A DNA stretch of 64,000 nt from Pseudomonas argentinensis (GCF_001839655.2 NZ_CP056087.1:2356001-2420000), one strand, 5' to 3'; positions 19,501 through 29,822 are shown, counted from the stretch's first letter. Notes: generated by a model from the letters alone, not told the origin. Numbers and translations are program-made.

Positions 19501-20184
19501 TCAGTGCCCCATCAACCAATGCTGATGAGGGCCGGGCAGGGTCCACAGGCCGAACAGCATCACCAGCAGGCCGCCGGCGATGCGCACCCCGCGCCGGCGC
19601 AGCAGGCCGACCAGGCGCTCGGCTGCCAGCCCGGTGGCCAGCAGCACGGGCAGGGTACCGAGGCCGAAGGCGAACATCAGGGCGGCGCTGCGCAGGGCAT
19701 CACCCTGGCTCGCCGCCCACAGCAGGGTGCTGTACACCAGGCCGCAGGGCAGCCAGCCCCACAGGCCGCCGAGAACCATGGCACGCGGCACATTGGTGAT
19801 CGGCATAAGGCGCCGGGTGAACGGTTGCAGACGGCGCCACAGCCCACGGCCGAGCGCTTCGATACGCGTCAGGCCGCTCCACCAGCCGGCCAGGTACAGG
19901 CCCATGGCGATCAGCAGCAGGCCGGCGATGCTGCGCAGCACAGAGGCCAGCGGCCCGCTGGCCAGGGCCCAGCCGGCCAGGCCGAGCAGCAGGCCGGCAG
20001 TCGTATAGCTGAGAATGCGCCCAGCGTTGTAAGCGACCAGCAACTGCAGGCGCTGCTGGCGCCGTTCGGCCGGGATGGCCAGGGTCAGCGCGCCCATCAG
20101 CCCGCCGCACATGCCCAGGCAATGGCCGCCGCCGAGCAGGCCGAGGATCAGCGCGGAGAGCAGTTGTGGCAGCAGGTCAGTCAT
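19501..20184 (-). CDS. sulfite exporter TauE/SafE-like (DsbD-type) membrane protein of the cbb3 assembly cluster
   Basis: A 227-residue polytopic inner-membrane protein. It has about six hydrophobic segments and small-residue-rich signatures GGHCLGMCGG (residues about 19-28) and LWGWLPCGLVYS, two Cys-containing motifs characteristic of this family near cco genes. Related proteins are proposed to act in copper or thiol handling, but the substrate is not established. It overlaps ccoS by 8 bases and is the last gene of the ccoHIS run. Confidence 0.85.
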   Translation of the reverse strand: MTDLLPQLLSALILGLLGGGHCLGMCGGLMGALTLAIPAERRQQRLQLLVAYNAGRILSYTTAGLLLGLAGWALASGPLASVLRSIAGLLLIAMGLYLAGWWSGLTRIEALGRGLWRRLQPFTRRLMPITNVPRAMVLGGLWGWLPCGLVYSTLLWAASQGDALRSAALMFAFGLGTLPVLLATGLAAERLVGLLRRRGVRIAGGLLVMLFGLWTLPGPHQHWLMGH

Positions 20185-20380
20185 GGTCTTTCGGCGTGGG
20201 CTCGTCTTTGGCCTGTTTCACCGCCGCCTGGTGGCGTGGGTCATCGTCATCGAAGAGGATGCGGTGCGCCGGGCTGTCGAGGTCGTCGTACTGGCCACTG
20301 TCCACCGCCCAGAAGAACAGCCACACGGCGAAGGCGACCAGCAGCAGGGCGACGGGAATCAGGATGTACAGCGCGGTCAT
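20177..20380 (-). CDS. ccoS: cbb3-type cytochrome oxidase assembly protein CcoS
   Basis: A 67-residue protein with one N-terminal membrane helix (about residues 5-26) and the family motif WAVDSGQYDDLDSPAHRILFDDD. CcoS is needed to insert heme b and copper into CcoN. It overlaps ccoI by 4 bases upstream and the TauE-like gene downstream, so the run is translationally coupled. Confidence 0.94.
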   Translation of the reverse strand: MTALYILIPVALLLVAFAVWLFFWAVDSGQYDDLDSPAHRILFDDDDPRHQAAVKQAKDEPTPKDHD

Positions 20381-22817
20381 GGTGCTTTCCCCAGGCGCAG
20401 TGCGTTGAGTACCACCAGCAACGAGCTGAGCGACATGCCCAGGGCGGCCCAGATCGGGGTGATCCAGCCCAGGGCGGCGAAGGGCAGCACCAGGCCATTG
20501 TACAGGCCGGCCCAGGCTAGGTTCTCGATGATGACCGTGCGGGTGCGGCGTGCCAGGCGCAGGGCATCGACCAGGCTGGTCAGGCGGTTGGAGAGCAGCA
20601 CGGCGTCGGCGCTGGTCTTGGCCAGATCCGAGGCCGAGCCCATGGCCACGCTGATGTCGGCGCCGGCGAGCACCGGCACGTCGTTGACGCCGTCGCCGAG
20701 CATCAGCACGCGGCGGCCTTGCGTCTGCAGATCACGCAGGATGGCCAGCTTGGCGTCCGGGGTCAGCCCGCCGCGTGCCTGGTCGATACCCAACTGGCGG
20801 GCCACTTCGCCGACCATGGGCGAGCTGTCGCCGCTGAGCAGCAGGATCTGCCAGCCACGCCCGCGCGCCGCCTCGACCAGGGCCGGCGCATCGTCGCGCA
20901 GGCGGTCGTCGAGTACGAACCAGGCCAGCGGCCGCTGTTCGTCACCGAGCAGCAACCATTGGCCCTGTTCCCCGTTGAAGGCCGGTGCGGGGCTGGCGCT
21001 GAGTGCGCTGACGAAAGCGGCCTGGCCGATACGCAGCCGGCGCCCCTCGACCACACCTTCCAGGCCCAGCCCTGGCACGTTGTGCAGCGCCTCGACCCGT
21101 GCCGTGGCATGGCCGAAGGCGCGGGCGATCGGATGTTCCGACTGGCTTTCCAGCGCCGCGGCCAGGGCCAGGCAGGTGTCGCCATCCAGATCGCCGAGGG
21201 GATGCACGGCGCGCAAGGTCAGACGGCCTTCGGTGAGGGTGCCGGTCTTGTCGACGATCAGCGTGTCGATCTGCTCCAAGCCTTCGAGCACATGGCCGCG
21301 GGTCAGCAGCATGCCGAGTTTGTGCAGGGTGCCGGTGGCGGTGGTCAGCGCGGTGGGTGTGGCCAGGGCAAGGGCGCAGGGGCAGGTGGCGACGAGCAGG
21401 GCCAGCACCACCCAGAACGCCCGCGACGCATCGAGCTGCCACCAGACCAGGCCGACGATGGCCGCCACCACCAGCACGATCAACAGGAACCATTGCGCCA
21501 CCCGGTCGGCGATCTCGGCCAGGCGCGGCTTGTCGCTCTGGGCGCGCTCGAGCAGGCGGACGATGGCCGACAGCCGGGTGGCATCGCCCAGCGCCTGCAC
21601 CTCGACGGTCAGCGGCCCCTCGACATTGAGGGTGCCGGCGGTCACGCCATCGCCGACGCCGCGTGGCTGTGGCAGGTACTCACCGGTGAGCAGGGATTCA
21701 TCGACGCTGGACTGCCCGGCCAGTACCTGGCCGTCGGCCGGGATCAGCGCACCCGGCGGCACCAGCACCTGGTCGCCGGGTTGCAGCTCGCTGAGCAGGA
21801 TGCGCTGGCCCTGGCCCTGTTCATCCAGGCGCAGGCACGAGGCTGGCAGCAACTTGACCAGTTGCGCGGTGACCGCGGCGGTGCGTTCCCGGGCGCGGCG
21901 TTCCAGGTAGCGACCGCTGAGCAGGAACAGGGCGAACATGCCCACCGCATCGAAATACAGCTCGCCATGCCCGCTGACGGTGGACCAGATGCCCGCCGCG
22001 TAGGCGCCGCCGATGGCCAGCGACACCGAGACGTCCATGCTCAGGTGGCGGGTGCGCAGGTCGCGCAGGGCGCCGCGGAAGAACTGGCCGCAGCAGTAGA
22101 AGACGATGGGGGTGGTGAGAAACAGGCTGACCCAGCGCAGGATGCTGTCCAGCTCCGGGCTCAGGTCGACGTTGAACTCCGGCCAGGTGGCCATGCTCGC
22201 CATCATCACCTGCATCCACAGCAGCCCGGCCACGCCCAGCTGGCGCATGGCGCGGCGGTTTTCCCGGGTCAGTTGCTCGGCGGCGGCATCCGCCTGCCAG
22301 GGATGGGCGGCGTAGCCGATGCCACGCACTTCGCCGAGCAATTGGCTCAGGGCAGGGCGCTGGCGCTCCAGCGCACCCGCAGGCGATGGTTGGACAGGTT
22401 CAGATGGGCCTCGGCCACACCAGGCAGGGCATTGAGGTGCTTTTCGATCAGCCAGCCACAGGCCGCGCAACTGATGCCCTCTATCAGCAGGCTGGTTTCG
22501 CTCCATTCGCCGCTTTGTTCGACGAAGGGCTGCTGCACGTCGCGGCGGTCATACAGGGCCAGCTCGTCGGGCAGCGCCTGGGGCAATTGCCGGGGATTGT
22601 TGGCCGCTTCGCTGCGGTGGCGGTAGTAATGCTCCAGGCCGTTCTGCACGATGGTTTCGGCCACCGCCTGGCAGCCCGGGCAGCACAGCTCCCGCGACTG
22701 GCCCAGCACCACGGCCGTGAAGCGGCTACCCGCCGGCACCGGCAGGCCGCAGTGGTAGCAGGGGGCCGGGCTGCTGCGTTCGAGCGGCGCGCCGGTGGCA
22801 ATCGAGGTGTCGATCAG
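20377..22817 (-). CDS. ccoI: copper-translocating P1B-type ATPase CcoI (apparent one-base frameshift)
   Basis: CcoI exports copper to the periplasm for cbb3 oxidase. The N-terminal part (22817 to about 22350) has CYHCGLPVP and CCPGCQAV metal sites and the HMA motif [12 protein letters not shown]. The rest, in another frame, has the CPC-type membrane motif [11 protein letters not shown], the phosphorylation motif DKTGTLTEG and [12 protein letters not shown]. Near 22350-22352 the frame breaks: [14 protein letters not shown] runs into a stop, while adding one C to a C3 run continues into [17 protein letters not shown], giving about 813 residues. No ATG, GTG or TTG start lies in the N-terminal frame above CYHCG; I end the feature at a CTG overlapping the ccoH stop. 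The start is uncertain. Confidence 0.9.
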
Positions 22818-23320
22818 TGTTCATCCCCGAGCTGGAGGCTCTTGCCGGGTTGCAGGGTTTCTTCCTCGAACAGGCGCCAGTCCTGGCCGCCTTCCTGGCC
22901 GATCAGCTCGACGAAGCGCCGGCCCTGCACGCTGTCCTGCAGGCTGCCGCGGTACAGGCCCTGGCCCTGAGACTGCAGCACCACGCGGCGGTCGCGCTCC
23001 GGCTGGGTCGGCGATACCAGGTTGAGCACCAGTTGCGCCGGCGCGCTGGCGCCGTGCAGTTGCAGCTCGGCGGTGCCGCGTTCGTCGTCCAGGTCCAGCG
23101 TCGCCTGCAGCTTCAGGCGGACTGCCAGGTACTCGCGCTCCAGAGACTGGTTGATACCCTTGCCGACGTCGTAATAGTCGTCGGAGATCAGCCCCGGCGG
23201 GTTGCGGGTGGCGATGGTCAGCAGGGTCAGCCCCTGGATCACCGAGTAGCCGAGCAGGGCGATCAGGAACCAGGGCCAGAACTGTTTGTACCAGGGGGCG
23301 GGTTGGGGGTCTTCGTTCAT
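22814..23320 (-). CDS. ccoH: cbb3 oxidase assembly protein CcoH (FixH family)
   Basis: A 168-residue inner-membrane protein starting [19 protein letters not shown], with one membrane helix (about residues 14-37) and a periplasmic domain containing [13 protein letters not shown], the FixH signature. CcoH stays bound to the oxidase and helps its assembly. It precedes and overlaps ccoI. Unlike a compact ccoGHIS operon, 355 bases with a hairpin separate it from ccoG. Confidence 0.92.
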   Translation of the reverse strand: MNEDPQPAPWYKQFWPWFLIALLGYSVIQGLTLLTIATRNPPGLISDDYYDVGKGINQSLEREYLAVRLKLQATLDLDDERGTAELQLHGASAPAQLVLNLVSPTQPERDRRVVLQSQGQGLYRGSLQDSVQGRRFVELIGQEGGQDWRLFEEETLQPGKSLQLGDEH

Positions 23321-23675
23321 GGCTGGATGGATCCTTCACATTTGCGGTTTGTGACAATTACCGTATTGTCAGTGCGTTCATTTCCGCTCTGACGAGCGGG
23401 TTTCTTTTGGCATTGCCCGGATGGCCGGCCCCGCCAAAAGAAACCAAAAGGTCTAGCCCCGACATCCGGCCCCAGCTTCGCTGGGGTTCCCTCGCTCCAT
23501 CATTGCTCCGGGGGCCGGCCTGGAAGGGCCATCCCTGGCCCATCAGGCCTCTCGCCGCATCCATGCTGCTCGTCCCCCTGCACAATGATTCCACTCGGCC
23601 TCCTGAAGGGGCGTTTGTTTGTCGCCTGGGCATCCTGTGTGAAATCACATCAAAAAGCCCGAGCTGACGTTCAGG
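23321..23675. other. intergenic stretch between ccoH and ccoG with a repeat-like hairpin
   Basis: No supported gene. Around 23395-23455 the sequence GGTTTCTTTTGG and CCAAAAGAAACC forms a long hairpin, a pattern often dispersed in Pseudomonas genomes. A second stem (GGCCCCAGC and GCTGGGG, near 23469-23487) follows. The ccoHIS promoter probably lies in the part nearest 23321-23390. Confidence 0.5.
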
Positions 23676-23695
23676 CTATCTCACGCTCGGGCCGA
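23652..23695 (-). terminator. putative terminator at the ccoG 3' end
   Basis: GCCCGAGC (23657-23664) pairs with GCTCGGGC (23684-23691); on the minus strand a T tract follows. The right arm lies inside the last codons of ccoG, so the hairpin overlaps the gene end. Confidence 0.6.
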
Positions 23696-25082
23696 TAAAG
23701 CGGCTGCTGGCGTCGTTGTGGATGCTGTCGTCGTCGGTGGCACGGATATGGAAGGTGATCTCGTTGGTGCTCGATGGCAGCTTCTCGGCGTCGATGGACA
23801 GCTCCACCGGCATCGCCAGCACTTCGCCGGCCAGGGCGCGGACTTCGCGGCGGCCTTCGTAGACCAGGCCGTCCAGGCCCTCGGCCTCGATGCGGTAGAC
23901 GATGTCCTGCTGGGCCTTGTTCATGATCTTCAGGGTGTAGACGTTCTCGATCCGGCCCAGCTCGTTCTCGCGGTAGAGTACCCGATCCTTGAGCACGTCC
24001 AGCTCCACCAGCGGGCGGTTGCTCACCGCCCAGGCGAATACCGCCAGCATGGCCAAAAGGGCGATGGCATAGCCGATCAGCCGCGGGCGCAGCAGGCGGG
24101 TCTGCTGCCCCGAGAGGTTGTGCTCGGTGGTGTAGCTGATCAGCCCGCGCGGGTAGTTCATCTTGTCCATGACGGCGTCGCAGGCGTCGATGCAGGCGGC
24201 GCAGCCGATGCACTCGATCTGCAGGCCGTCGCGGATGTCGATACCGGTGGGGCACACCTGCACGCACAGGGTGCAGTCGATGCAGTCGCCCAGGCCCTGA
24301 GCCTTGTGGTCGGCGCTCTTCTTGCGCGGGCCGCGGGCTTCGCCACGGCGCGGGTCATAGGAGACGATCAGGGTGTCCTGGTCGAACATCACGCTCTGGA
24401 AGCGCGCATAGGGGCACATGTGAATGCACACCTGCTCGCGCAGCCAGCCGGCATTGCCGTAGGTGGCGAGGGTGAAGAAGGCAATCCAGAACAGCGCCCA
24501 GCCGCTGGCCTCGAAGGTGACCAGTTCGGCGAGCAGCTCGCGGATCGGCGCGAAATAGCCGACGAAGGTCAGCGCGGTGACCAGGGAAACGCCCAGCCAG
24601 ATGCTGTGCTTGGCGAAGCGGCGGATGAACTTGTCCGCGCTCATCGGCGCCTTTTCCAGCTTCATGCGCTGGTTGCGGTCGCCCTCGGTGACCTTTTCCG
24701 CCCACATGAAGATCCAGGTGAACACGCTCTGCGGGCAGGTGTAGCCGCACCACACCCGGCCGGCGAACACGGTGATGAAGAACAATCCGAAGGCGGCGAT
24801 GATCAGCAGCGCCGAGAGCAGCACGAAGTCCTGGGGCCAGTAGGTGGCGCCGAAGATGTGGAACTTGCGCTCGGGCAGGTTCCACCACACCGCCTGGTGG
24901 CCGTCCCAGTTCAGCCACACGGTGCCGAAGTAGAGGATGAACAGCAGGGCCCCGCCAGCGCGCCGCAGGTTGCGGTAGAAGCCGCTGAAGGCGCGGGTGT
25001 GGATCTTCTCGCGGCTGGCATAGAGGTCGATGGTCTCGCCGGCGGGCGGCGTGACGTTCTTGACGGGGATCTGTTGGCTCAT
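23676..25082 (-). CDS. ccoG: cbb3 oxidase accessory protein CcoG (polyferredoxin / cupric reductase type)
   Basis: A 468-residue inner-membrane iron-sulfur protein with several helices (about residues 38-58, 85-108, 160-180, 195-215, 340-358). Two ferredoxin-type cysteine clusters, CIDCTLCVQVCP and CIGCAACIDACD, lie near residues 260-300; WCGYTCPQSVF and CIHMCPYARFQS are also typical. In Rhodobacter CcoG reduces Cu(II) to Cu(I) for cbb3 biogenesis. It lies downstream of the two oxidase operons on the same strand, with a candidate Anr box 162 bases upstream. Confidence 0.95.
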   Translation of the reverse strand: MSQQIPVKNVTPPAGETIDLYASREKIHTRAFSGFYRNLRRAGGALLFILYFGTVWLNWDGHQAVWWNLPERKFHIFGATYWPQDFVLLSALLIIAAFGLFFITVFAGRVWCGYTCPQSVFTWIFMWAEKVTEGDRNQRMKLEKAPMSADKFIRRFAKHSIWLGVSLVTALTFVGYFAPIRELLAELVTFEASGWALFWIAFFTLATYGNAGWLREQVCIHMCPYARFQSVMFDQDTLIVSYDPRRGEARGPRKKSADHKAQGLGDCIDCTLCVQVCPTGIDIRDGLQIECIGCAACIDACDAVMDKMNYPRGLISYTTEHNLSGQQTRLLRPRLIGYAIALLAMLAVFAWAVSNRPLVELDVLKDRVLYRENELGRIENVYTLKIMNKAQQDIVYRIEAEGLDGLVYEGRREVRALAGEVLAMPVELSIDAEKLPSSTNEITFHIRATDDDSIHNDASSRFIGPSVR

Positions 25083-25243
25083 CGAGGGCTACCACAACGG
25101 TTGGTCGGGCCTGCCGCGACCGATACGTGCCGGTCGCGATCGTTCGCTGCGCCGATGGTACGCCGCCAGGCCGGATCGGGCTTGCGGCTACCCGTCGCAG
25201 GGTAGGTGCAGGGCCATGCTAGGCGTTGCATGATCAAGTCGTC

Positions 25244-25257
25244 CTGACCCAGATCAG
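25244..25257 (-). promoter_or_regulatory. candidate Anr box upstream of ccoG
   Basis: CTGACCCAGATCAG on the plus strand. It shares TGAC-YCAG-ATCA with the hemN site in reverse orientation. Half-sites deviate from TTGAT/ATCAA at the outer bases. Distance to ccoG is 162 bases, so it is only a candidate. Confidence 0.35.
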
Positions 25258-25262
25258 TGCAC

Positions 25263-26210
25263 TCAATCTTTCTGCCGGCTTTGCGCTTCTGCCTGCGCCT
25301 TGTCGCGTTGCGACAGGCTGTACACGTAGGCGGCCAACAGGTGCACCTTGTCGTTGCCGAGAAAGTCCGCCTGCGCCGGCATCTTGCCGCTGCGTCCATA
25401 ACGGATGGTCTGCTGCACCTGGGCGAAGCTGGAGCCGTACAGCCATGCCTTGTCCGTCAGATTCGGCGCGCCGAGCAGCTGCAGGCCCTTGCCATCGGGG
25501 CCGTGGCACATGGCGCAGTTGCTGGCGTAGAGCTGTTTGCCCGCGTTTAGATCGACGGCGATGTCCGCCGGGTTTTCCAGGTTCGAGAGACTGCGCACGT
25601 AGCCGGTGACGTCGCGCACGCCGTCGTCGCCGAGAATGGTCTGCCAGGCCGGCATCACGCCCTGGCGGCCCTGCAGGATGGAGGTCTTGATGGTTTCCGG
25701 GTCGCCGCCGTACAGCCAGGCGTCATCGGTCAGGTTGGGAAAACCGAAGGCGCCCTTGGCGTCGGCGCCGTGGCACGTGGCGCAGCTGTTGGCGAACAGC
25801 CGGCCGCCGATCTTCAGCGCCTGTTCGTCCCTGGCCAGCTCGGTGATCGGCATGGCGGCGTACCCGGCGAACAGCGGGCTGTAGCGCGCATCGGCCTCGG
25901 CCATCTCGCGCTGCCACTGGCCGACCTGGGTCCAACCCCCGTCATAGCCGGGCAGCAGGCCCTTGAAGTTGCCCAGCCCGGGGTAGAGCAGCAGGTAGCC
26001 GAAGGCGAATGCCAGGGTGCCTAAAAACAGCAGAAACCACCAGCGCGGCAGCGGGTTGTCGTATTCCTCGATGCCGTCGAAGTTGTGCCCGGTGGTCCGC
26101 TCGCTGTCGCCCGGGCGCTGACCCTTGCGGGTGGCGATCAGCAGCCAGGCCAGGCCCAGCAGCGTGCCCAGGGTGGTCAGGGCGACGAACAGGCTCCAGA
26201 AGGTGCTCAA
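25263..26210 (-). CDS. ccoP: cbb3-type cytochrome c oxidase diheme subunit CcoP (set 1)
   Basis: A 315-residue membrane-anchored diheme cytochrome c that passes electrons from soluble cytochromes to CcoO/CcoN. Two membrane helices (about residues 5-25 and 55-80) precede two cytochrome c domains with [11 protein letters not shown] (about residue 143) and [11 protein letters not shown] (about residue 235). The N-terminal [11 protein letters not shown] motif is typical. It overlaps ccoQ by 4 bases and is last of this oxidase operon. By position next to ccoG it matches ccoP1 of P. aeruginosa. Confidence 0.95.
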   Translation of the reverse strand: MSTFWSLFVALTTLGTLLGLAWLLIATRKGQRPGDSERTTGHNFDGIEEYDNPLPRWWFLLFLGTLAFAFGYLLLYPGLGNFKGLLPGYDGGWTQVGQWQREMAEADARYSPLFAGYAAMPITELARDEQALKIGGRLFANSCATCHGADAKGAFGFPNLTDDAWLYGGDPETIKTSILQGRQGVMPAWQTILGDDGVRDVTGYVRSLSNLENPADIAVDLNAGKQLYASNCAMCHGPDGKGLQLLGAPNLTDKAWLYGSSFAQVQQTIRYGRSGKMPAQADFLGNDKVHLLAAYVYSLSQRDKAQAEAQSRQKD

Positions 26211-26407
26211 GGCTTGTCGTCCCCAGCCTTCTGGTCCTGCTGGCTGGCGCTCTGCGGCTCGTCGGCGAAGGGCAGGTTGGCCGCCTCGTCGAAGCTGGAC
26301 TTGCGCTTGCTGCTGTAGGCCCAGAGCACCACGGCGATGAAGGCGATGAGCACCACCGCGGTACCGATGCCGCGGATGGTGCCGATGTCGGTCAAAAAGG
26401 CTGGCAT
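26207..26407 (-). CDS. ccoQ: cbb3-type oxidase subunit CcoQ (set 1)
   Basis: A 66-residue single-helix subunit (membrane segment about residues 12-32, ending [11 protein letters not shown]), with the family ending NLPFADEP. CcoQ stabilises the oxidase complex. It lies between ccoO (4-base gap) and ccoP (overlap). Confidence 0.92.
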   Translation of the reverse strand: MPAFLTDIGTIRGIGTAVVLIAFIAVVLWAYSSKRKSSFDEAANLPFADEPQSASQQDQKAGDDKP

Positions 26408-26411
26408 GGCG

Positions 26412-27020
26412 TCACCGCTTGTTGGGAATCGCGGTGCCGAGCACCTGCAGGTAGGCGATCAATGCATCCAGCTCGCTCTTGCCTGCCACCGCCTCGCGGG
26501 CCTTGGCGATATCCTCGTCGCTGTAGGGAATGCCGAAGCCCTGCATGACCTTGAGCTTTTCGGCGCTCAGGGCGCCGTCGAGCCTGCGCTCGGCCAACCA
26601 GGGGTAGGCGGGCATCTTCGATTCCGGCACCAGGTCGCGGGGATTGATCAGGTGGGTGCGGTGCCAGTCGTCCGAGTAGCGCCCGCCGATCCGCGCCAGG
26701 TCCGGGCCGGTGCGCTTTGAGCCCCACAGGAAGGGGTGATCCCACACGCTTTCACCGGCCACCGAATAGTGGCCGTAGCGCTCGGTTTCGGCGCGGAACG
26801 GGCGGATCATCTGCGAGTGGCAACCCACGCAGCCTTCGCGGATATAGATGTCGCGGCCTTCGAGCTGCAGCGCGGTGTAGGGCCGCATTCCGGCCACCGG
26901 CTCGTTGACCACGTCCTGAAAGAACAGCGGCACGATCTGGGTCAGGCCGCCGATGCTCACGGCGATGACCATCAGCAGGGTCATCAGGCCGAGGTTCTTT
27001 TCGATCAGGTCGTGCTTCAT
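26412..27020 (-). CDS. ccoO: cbb3-type cytochrome c oxidase monoheme subunit CcoO (set 1)
   Basis: A 202-residue monoheme cytochrome c subunit anchored by one N-terminal helix (about residues 12-33). The heme-binding motif CVGCHS is at about residues 65-70, and an axial methionine lies in the [10 protein letters not shown] stretch. It overlaps ccoN by 4 bases. Residues 27-110 are almost the same as in the second CcoO at 29827-30435, while the last third differs. Confidence 0.95.
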   Translation of the reverse strand: MKHDLIEKNLGLMTLLMVIAVSIGGLTQIVPLFFQDVVNEPVAGMRPYTALQLEGRDIYIREGCVGCHSQMIRPFRAETERYGHYSVAGESVWDHPFLWGSKRTGPDLARIGGRYSDDWHRTHLINPRDLVPESKMPAYPWLAERRLDGALSAEKLKVMQGFGIPYSDEDIAKAREAVAGKSELDALIAYLQVLGTAIPNKR

Positions 27021-28471
27021 CGCCCGGCCCCCCCGTTTTGCGCCAGGGGAATACGCGCGCCGGCGTCGTACTCGGCCGGCCGGGCGGCGCGAATGGTGCG
27101 CCAGGTGTTCCAGGCCATCAGCAGCATGCCGGTGAAGAAGATCGCGCCGCCGATCATGCGCACCAGGTAGCCCGGGTGGCTGGCCGATACGGACTCGATA
27201 AAGGAGTAGGTGAGCGTGCCGTCTTCATGCACCGCCCGCCACATCAGGCCCTGGGTGATGCCATTGACCCACATGGCGACGATGTACAGCACGGTGCCGA
27301 TGGTGGCGAGCCAGAAGTGCAGGTGGATCGCCGCCAGGCTGTGCATCTGCTCGCGGCCGAACACCCGGGGGATCAGGTGATACAGCGCGCCGAAGGTGAT
27401 CATCGCCACCCAGCCCAGGGCGCCGGCGTGTACGTGGCCGATGGTCCAGTCGGTGTAGTGGGACAGCGCGTTGACCGTCTTGATGGCCATCATCGGCCCC
27501 TCGAAGGTGGACATGCCGTAGAACGCCAGGGAGACGACCAAGAAGCGCAGGATCGGGTCGGTGCGCAATTTATGCCAGGCGCCGGAGAGGGTCATCATGC
27601 CGTTGATCATGCCGCCCCAGCTCGGTGCCAGGAGGATGATCGACATCACCATGCCCAGGCTCTGGGCCCAGTCCGGCAGAGCGGTGTAGTGCAGGTGGTG
27701 CGGGCCGGCCCAGATGTACAGGGTGATCAGCGCCCAGAAGTGCACGATCGACAGCCGGTACGAGTAGATCGGCCGATTGGCCTGCTTGGGCACGAAGTAA
27801 TACATCATCCCCAGAAAACCGGTGGTCAGGAAGAAACCCACGGCGTTGTGGCCGTACCACCACTGGATCATCGCGTCGGTGGCACCGGCATACATCGAAT
27901 AGGACTTGAAGGGACTGACCGGCACGGCGGCGCTGTTGACCAGGTGCAGCATGCCGGTGACCAGGATGAATGCGCCGAAGAACCAGTTGGCCACGTAGAT
28001 ATGCCGGGTGCGGCGCTTGAACAGGGTGCCGAAGAACACGCCGATATAGGTGAACCAGACGATGCCCAGGAGGATGTCGATGGGCCATTCCAGCTCGGCG
28101 TATTCCTTGCTGCTGGTGTAGCCCAGCGGCAGGCTGATCATCGCGGCGACGATCACCGCCTGCCAGCCCCAGAAGGTAAAGGCCGCCAGGCGGTCGGAAA
28201 CCAGCCGCACCTGGCAGGTGCGCTGCACCACGTAATAGCTGGTGGCGAACAGCGCGCAACCGCCGAAGGCGAAGATCACCGCATTGGTGTGCAGCGGGCG
28301 CAGGCGGCCGAAGCTGGTCCAGGGCAGGTCGAGGTTCAGTTGCGACCAGACCAGTTGCGCGGCGATGAACACCCCCAGCGCCATGCCCACCACGCCCCAG
28401 AACACGGTCATCACCGCGAACTGGCGCACCACCTTGTAGTTGTAGGCAGCCGGACTGCTTGCTGGGCTCAT
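27017..28471 (-). CDS. ccoN: cbb3-type cytochrome c oxidase catalytic subunit CcoN (set 1)
   Basis: A 484-residue polytopic heme-copper oxidase subunit holding heme b and the heme b3/CuB site where oxygen is reduced. Typical motifs are [13 protein letters not shown] (His ligand and Tyr region), [15 protein letters not shown] (CuB histidines) and [15 protein letters not shown] chose the ATG at 28471 ([13 protein letters not shown]); a GTG four codons upstream is possible. By gene order this is ccoN1, the set next to ccoG, which is mainly constitutive in P. aeruginosa. Confidence 0.95.
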   Translation of the reverse strand: MSPASSPAAYNYKVVRQFAVMTVFWGVVGMALGVFIAAQLVWSQLNLDLPWTSFGRLRPLHTNAVIFAFGGCALFATSYYVVQRTCQVRLVSDRLAAFTFWGWQAVIVAAMISLPLGYTSSKEYAELEWPIDILLGIVWFTYIGVFFGTLFKRRTRHIYVANWFFGAFILVTGMLHLVNSAAVPVSPFKSYSMYAGATDAMIQWWYGHNAVGFFLTTGFLGMMYYFVPKQANRPIYSYRLSIVHFWALITLYIWAGPHHLHYTALPDWAQSLGMVMSIILLAPSWGGMINGMMTLSGAWHKLRTDPILRFLVVSLAFYGMSTFEGPMMAIKTVNALSHYTDWTIGHVHAGALGWVAMITFGALYHLIPRVFGREQMHSLAAIHLHFWLATIGTVLYIVAMWVNGITQGLMWRAVHEDGTLTYSFIESVSASHPGYLVRMIGGAIFFTGMLLMAWNTWRTIRAARPAEYDAGARIPLAQNGGAGR

Positions 28472-28644
28472 GCTGGGTTCCACGCTGGGCTGGGCGCTGC
28501 CGCGGGGCGACAGGCATTTCAGGCGGCGCGAGTATCCCCGACCGGCAGGGGTGGTGCAATGCGTGGGAAATGTGGTGCAAGGGTTCTGTCAGCAGCCTTG
28601 GCTGGCGCGGACATTGCTCGTTCGGGCGAGCGCAGAGGGATTGG

Positions 28645-28702
28645 GGGTAGCCTCGGTAGAGCGAAGCGAAACCCGGGAATGCACTCCCAGGTTTCGCCTC
28701 AG
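28645..28702. repeat. hairpin repeat between the two oxidase operons
   Basis: GCGAAACCCGGGA and TCCCAGGTTTCGC form an arm pair (one G-T type mismatch) at about 28668-28700, just past the second ccoP stop, and may terminate that operon. Its left part (GTAGCCTCGGTAGAGCG) resembles, in reverse, the element at 38568-38610. Confidence 0.6.
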
Positions 28703-28704
28703 GG

Positions 28705-29640
28705 TTACTTGCTCGTTTCGGCGGTTTTGCTACGGCTCAGGCTCAGCACATAGGCCGCCAGCAGGTGCACCTTGTCGTTGCCCAGGTACTGCTCCTGGGC
28801 CGGCATCTGGCCATTGCGGCCATAGCGGATGGTCTGCTGCAGCTGCGCCAGGCTCGAGCCGTAGATCCAGCCACCCGGGTGAGTCAGGTCCGGCGCGCCG
28901 AGCACTGCCATGCCGTTGCCCGCCGGGCCATGGCAGGCCACGCAGGTGGTGGAGAACAGCTGCTTGCCCTGTTCCAGGTCGACGTTGCTGCCCTCGGCCA
29001 GCGGCAGCCCCGCCAGTTCGTGGCGTACGTAGCCGGCGACGTTGCGCACCCCGTCATCACCGAGTACCTGGCCCCAGGCCGGCATCACGCCAATGCGCCC
29101 GTTGAGGATGATGGTCTTGATGGTTTCGGCGTCGCCACCCCAGCGCCAGTTCTCGTCGGTCAGGTTGGGAAAGCCCACCGCGCCCTTGGCGTCCGAGCCG
29201 TGGCAGATCGAGCAATAGGTGGCGAACAGCCGGCCGCCCATCTTCAGCGCCTGCTCGTCCTGGGCCACCTGTTCCAGGGGCATGGCCGAGTACTTGGCGA
29301 AGATCGGCCCGTACTGTGCGTCGGCCTTGGCCACCTCCCGTTCCCACTGGGCGACCTGGGTCCAGCCATCCTCATAGCCGGGCAGCAGGCCCTTGAAGTT
29401 GCCCAGGCCAGGATACAGCGCCAGGTAACCGGCGGCGAAGATCAGCGTGCCGAGAAACAGCATGAACCACCAGCGCGGCAGGGGGTTGTCGTACTCCTCG
29501 ATGCCGTCGAAGGAATGGCCCATGGTCTGGTCCGTGATGTTCTTGCGTTCCCCCTTGCGTGTGGCGAACAGCAGCCAGAACAACGCGACCAGGCTGCCGA
29601 GGGTCAGCAGCGTGATGTACCCGCTCCAGAAAGTGCTCAT
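28705..29640 (-). CDS. ccoP: cbb3-type cytochrome c oxidase diheme subunit CcoP (set 2)
   Basis: A 311-residue CcoP with the same design as the set 1 copy: two N-terminal helices, [11 protein letters not shown], and two heme motifs, [11 protein letters not shown] (about residue 141) and [11 protein letters not shown] (about residue 232). It differs from set 1 mainly in the linker between heme domains and at the end. It overlaps ccoQ by 4 bases. By position this corresponds to ccoP2. Confidence 0.95.
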   Translation of the reverse strand: MSTFWSGYITLLTLGSLVALFWLLFATRKGERKNITDQTMGHSFDGIEEYDNPLPRWWFMLFLGTLIFAAGYLALYPGLGNFKGLLPGYEDGWTQVAQWEREVAKADAQYGPIFAKYSAMPLEQVAQDEQALKMGGRLFATYCSICHGSDAKGAVGFPNLTDENWRWGGDAETIKTIILNGRIGVMPAWGQVLGDDGVRNVAGYVRHELAGLPLAEGSNVDLEQGKQLFSTTCVACHGPAGNGMAVLGAPDLTHPGGWIYGSSLAQLQQTIRYGRNGQMPAQEQYLGNDKVHLLAAYVLSLSRSKTAETSK

Positions 29641-29822
29641 GGGGTGTCTTTCCTTACTGCTGCTTTGTTGGGTTCATCGGCGAAGGGCAGGTTCGCCGCA
29701 TCCTCGAAGGCCTTGGCGCGCTTGCCGCTGTAGGCCCACAGCGTCACGCAGGTGAAGGCGATCAGTACCAGGGCGGTACCGATGCCGCGCACCATGCCGA
29801 TGTCGATCAGGTCGGTAAGCAT
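29637..29822 (-). CDS. ccoQ: cbb3-type oxidase subunit CcoQ (set 2)
   Basis: A 61-residue single-helix protein (about residues 12-32, [11 protein letters not shown] at the exit) with NLPFADEP near the end, like the set 1 copy. It lies between ccoO and ccoP of the second operon. Confidence 0.92.
   Translation of the reverse strand: MLTDLIDIGMVRGIGTALVLIAFTCVTLWAYSGKRAKAFEDAANLPFADEPNKAAVRKDTP

Noticed and set aside
22347..22739. GTG at 22739 as the start of ccoI
   Set aside because: It would drop the conserved CYHCGLP metal-site motif encoded just upstream.
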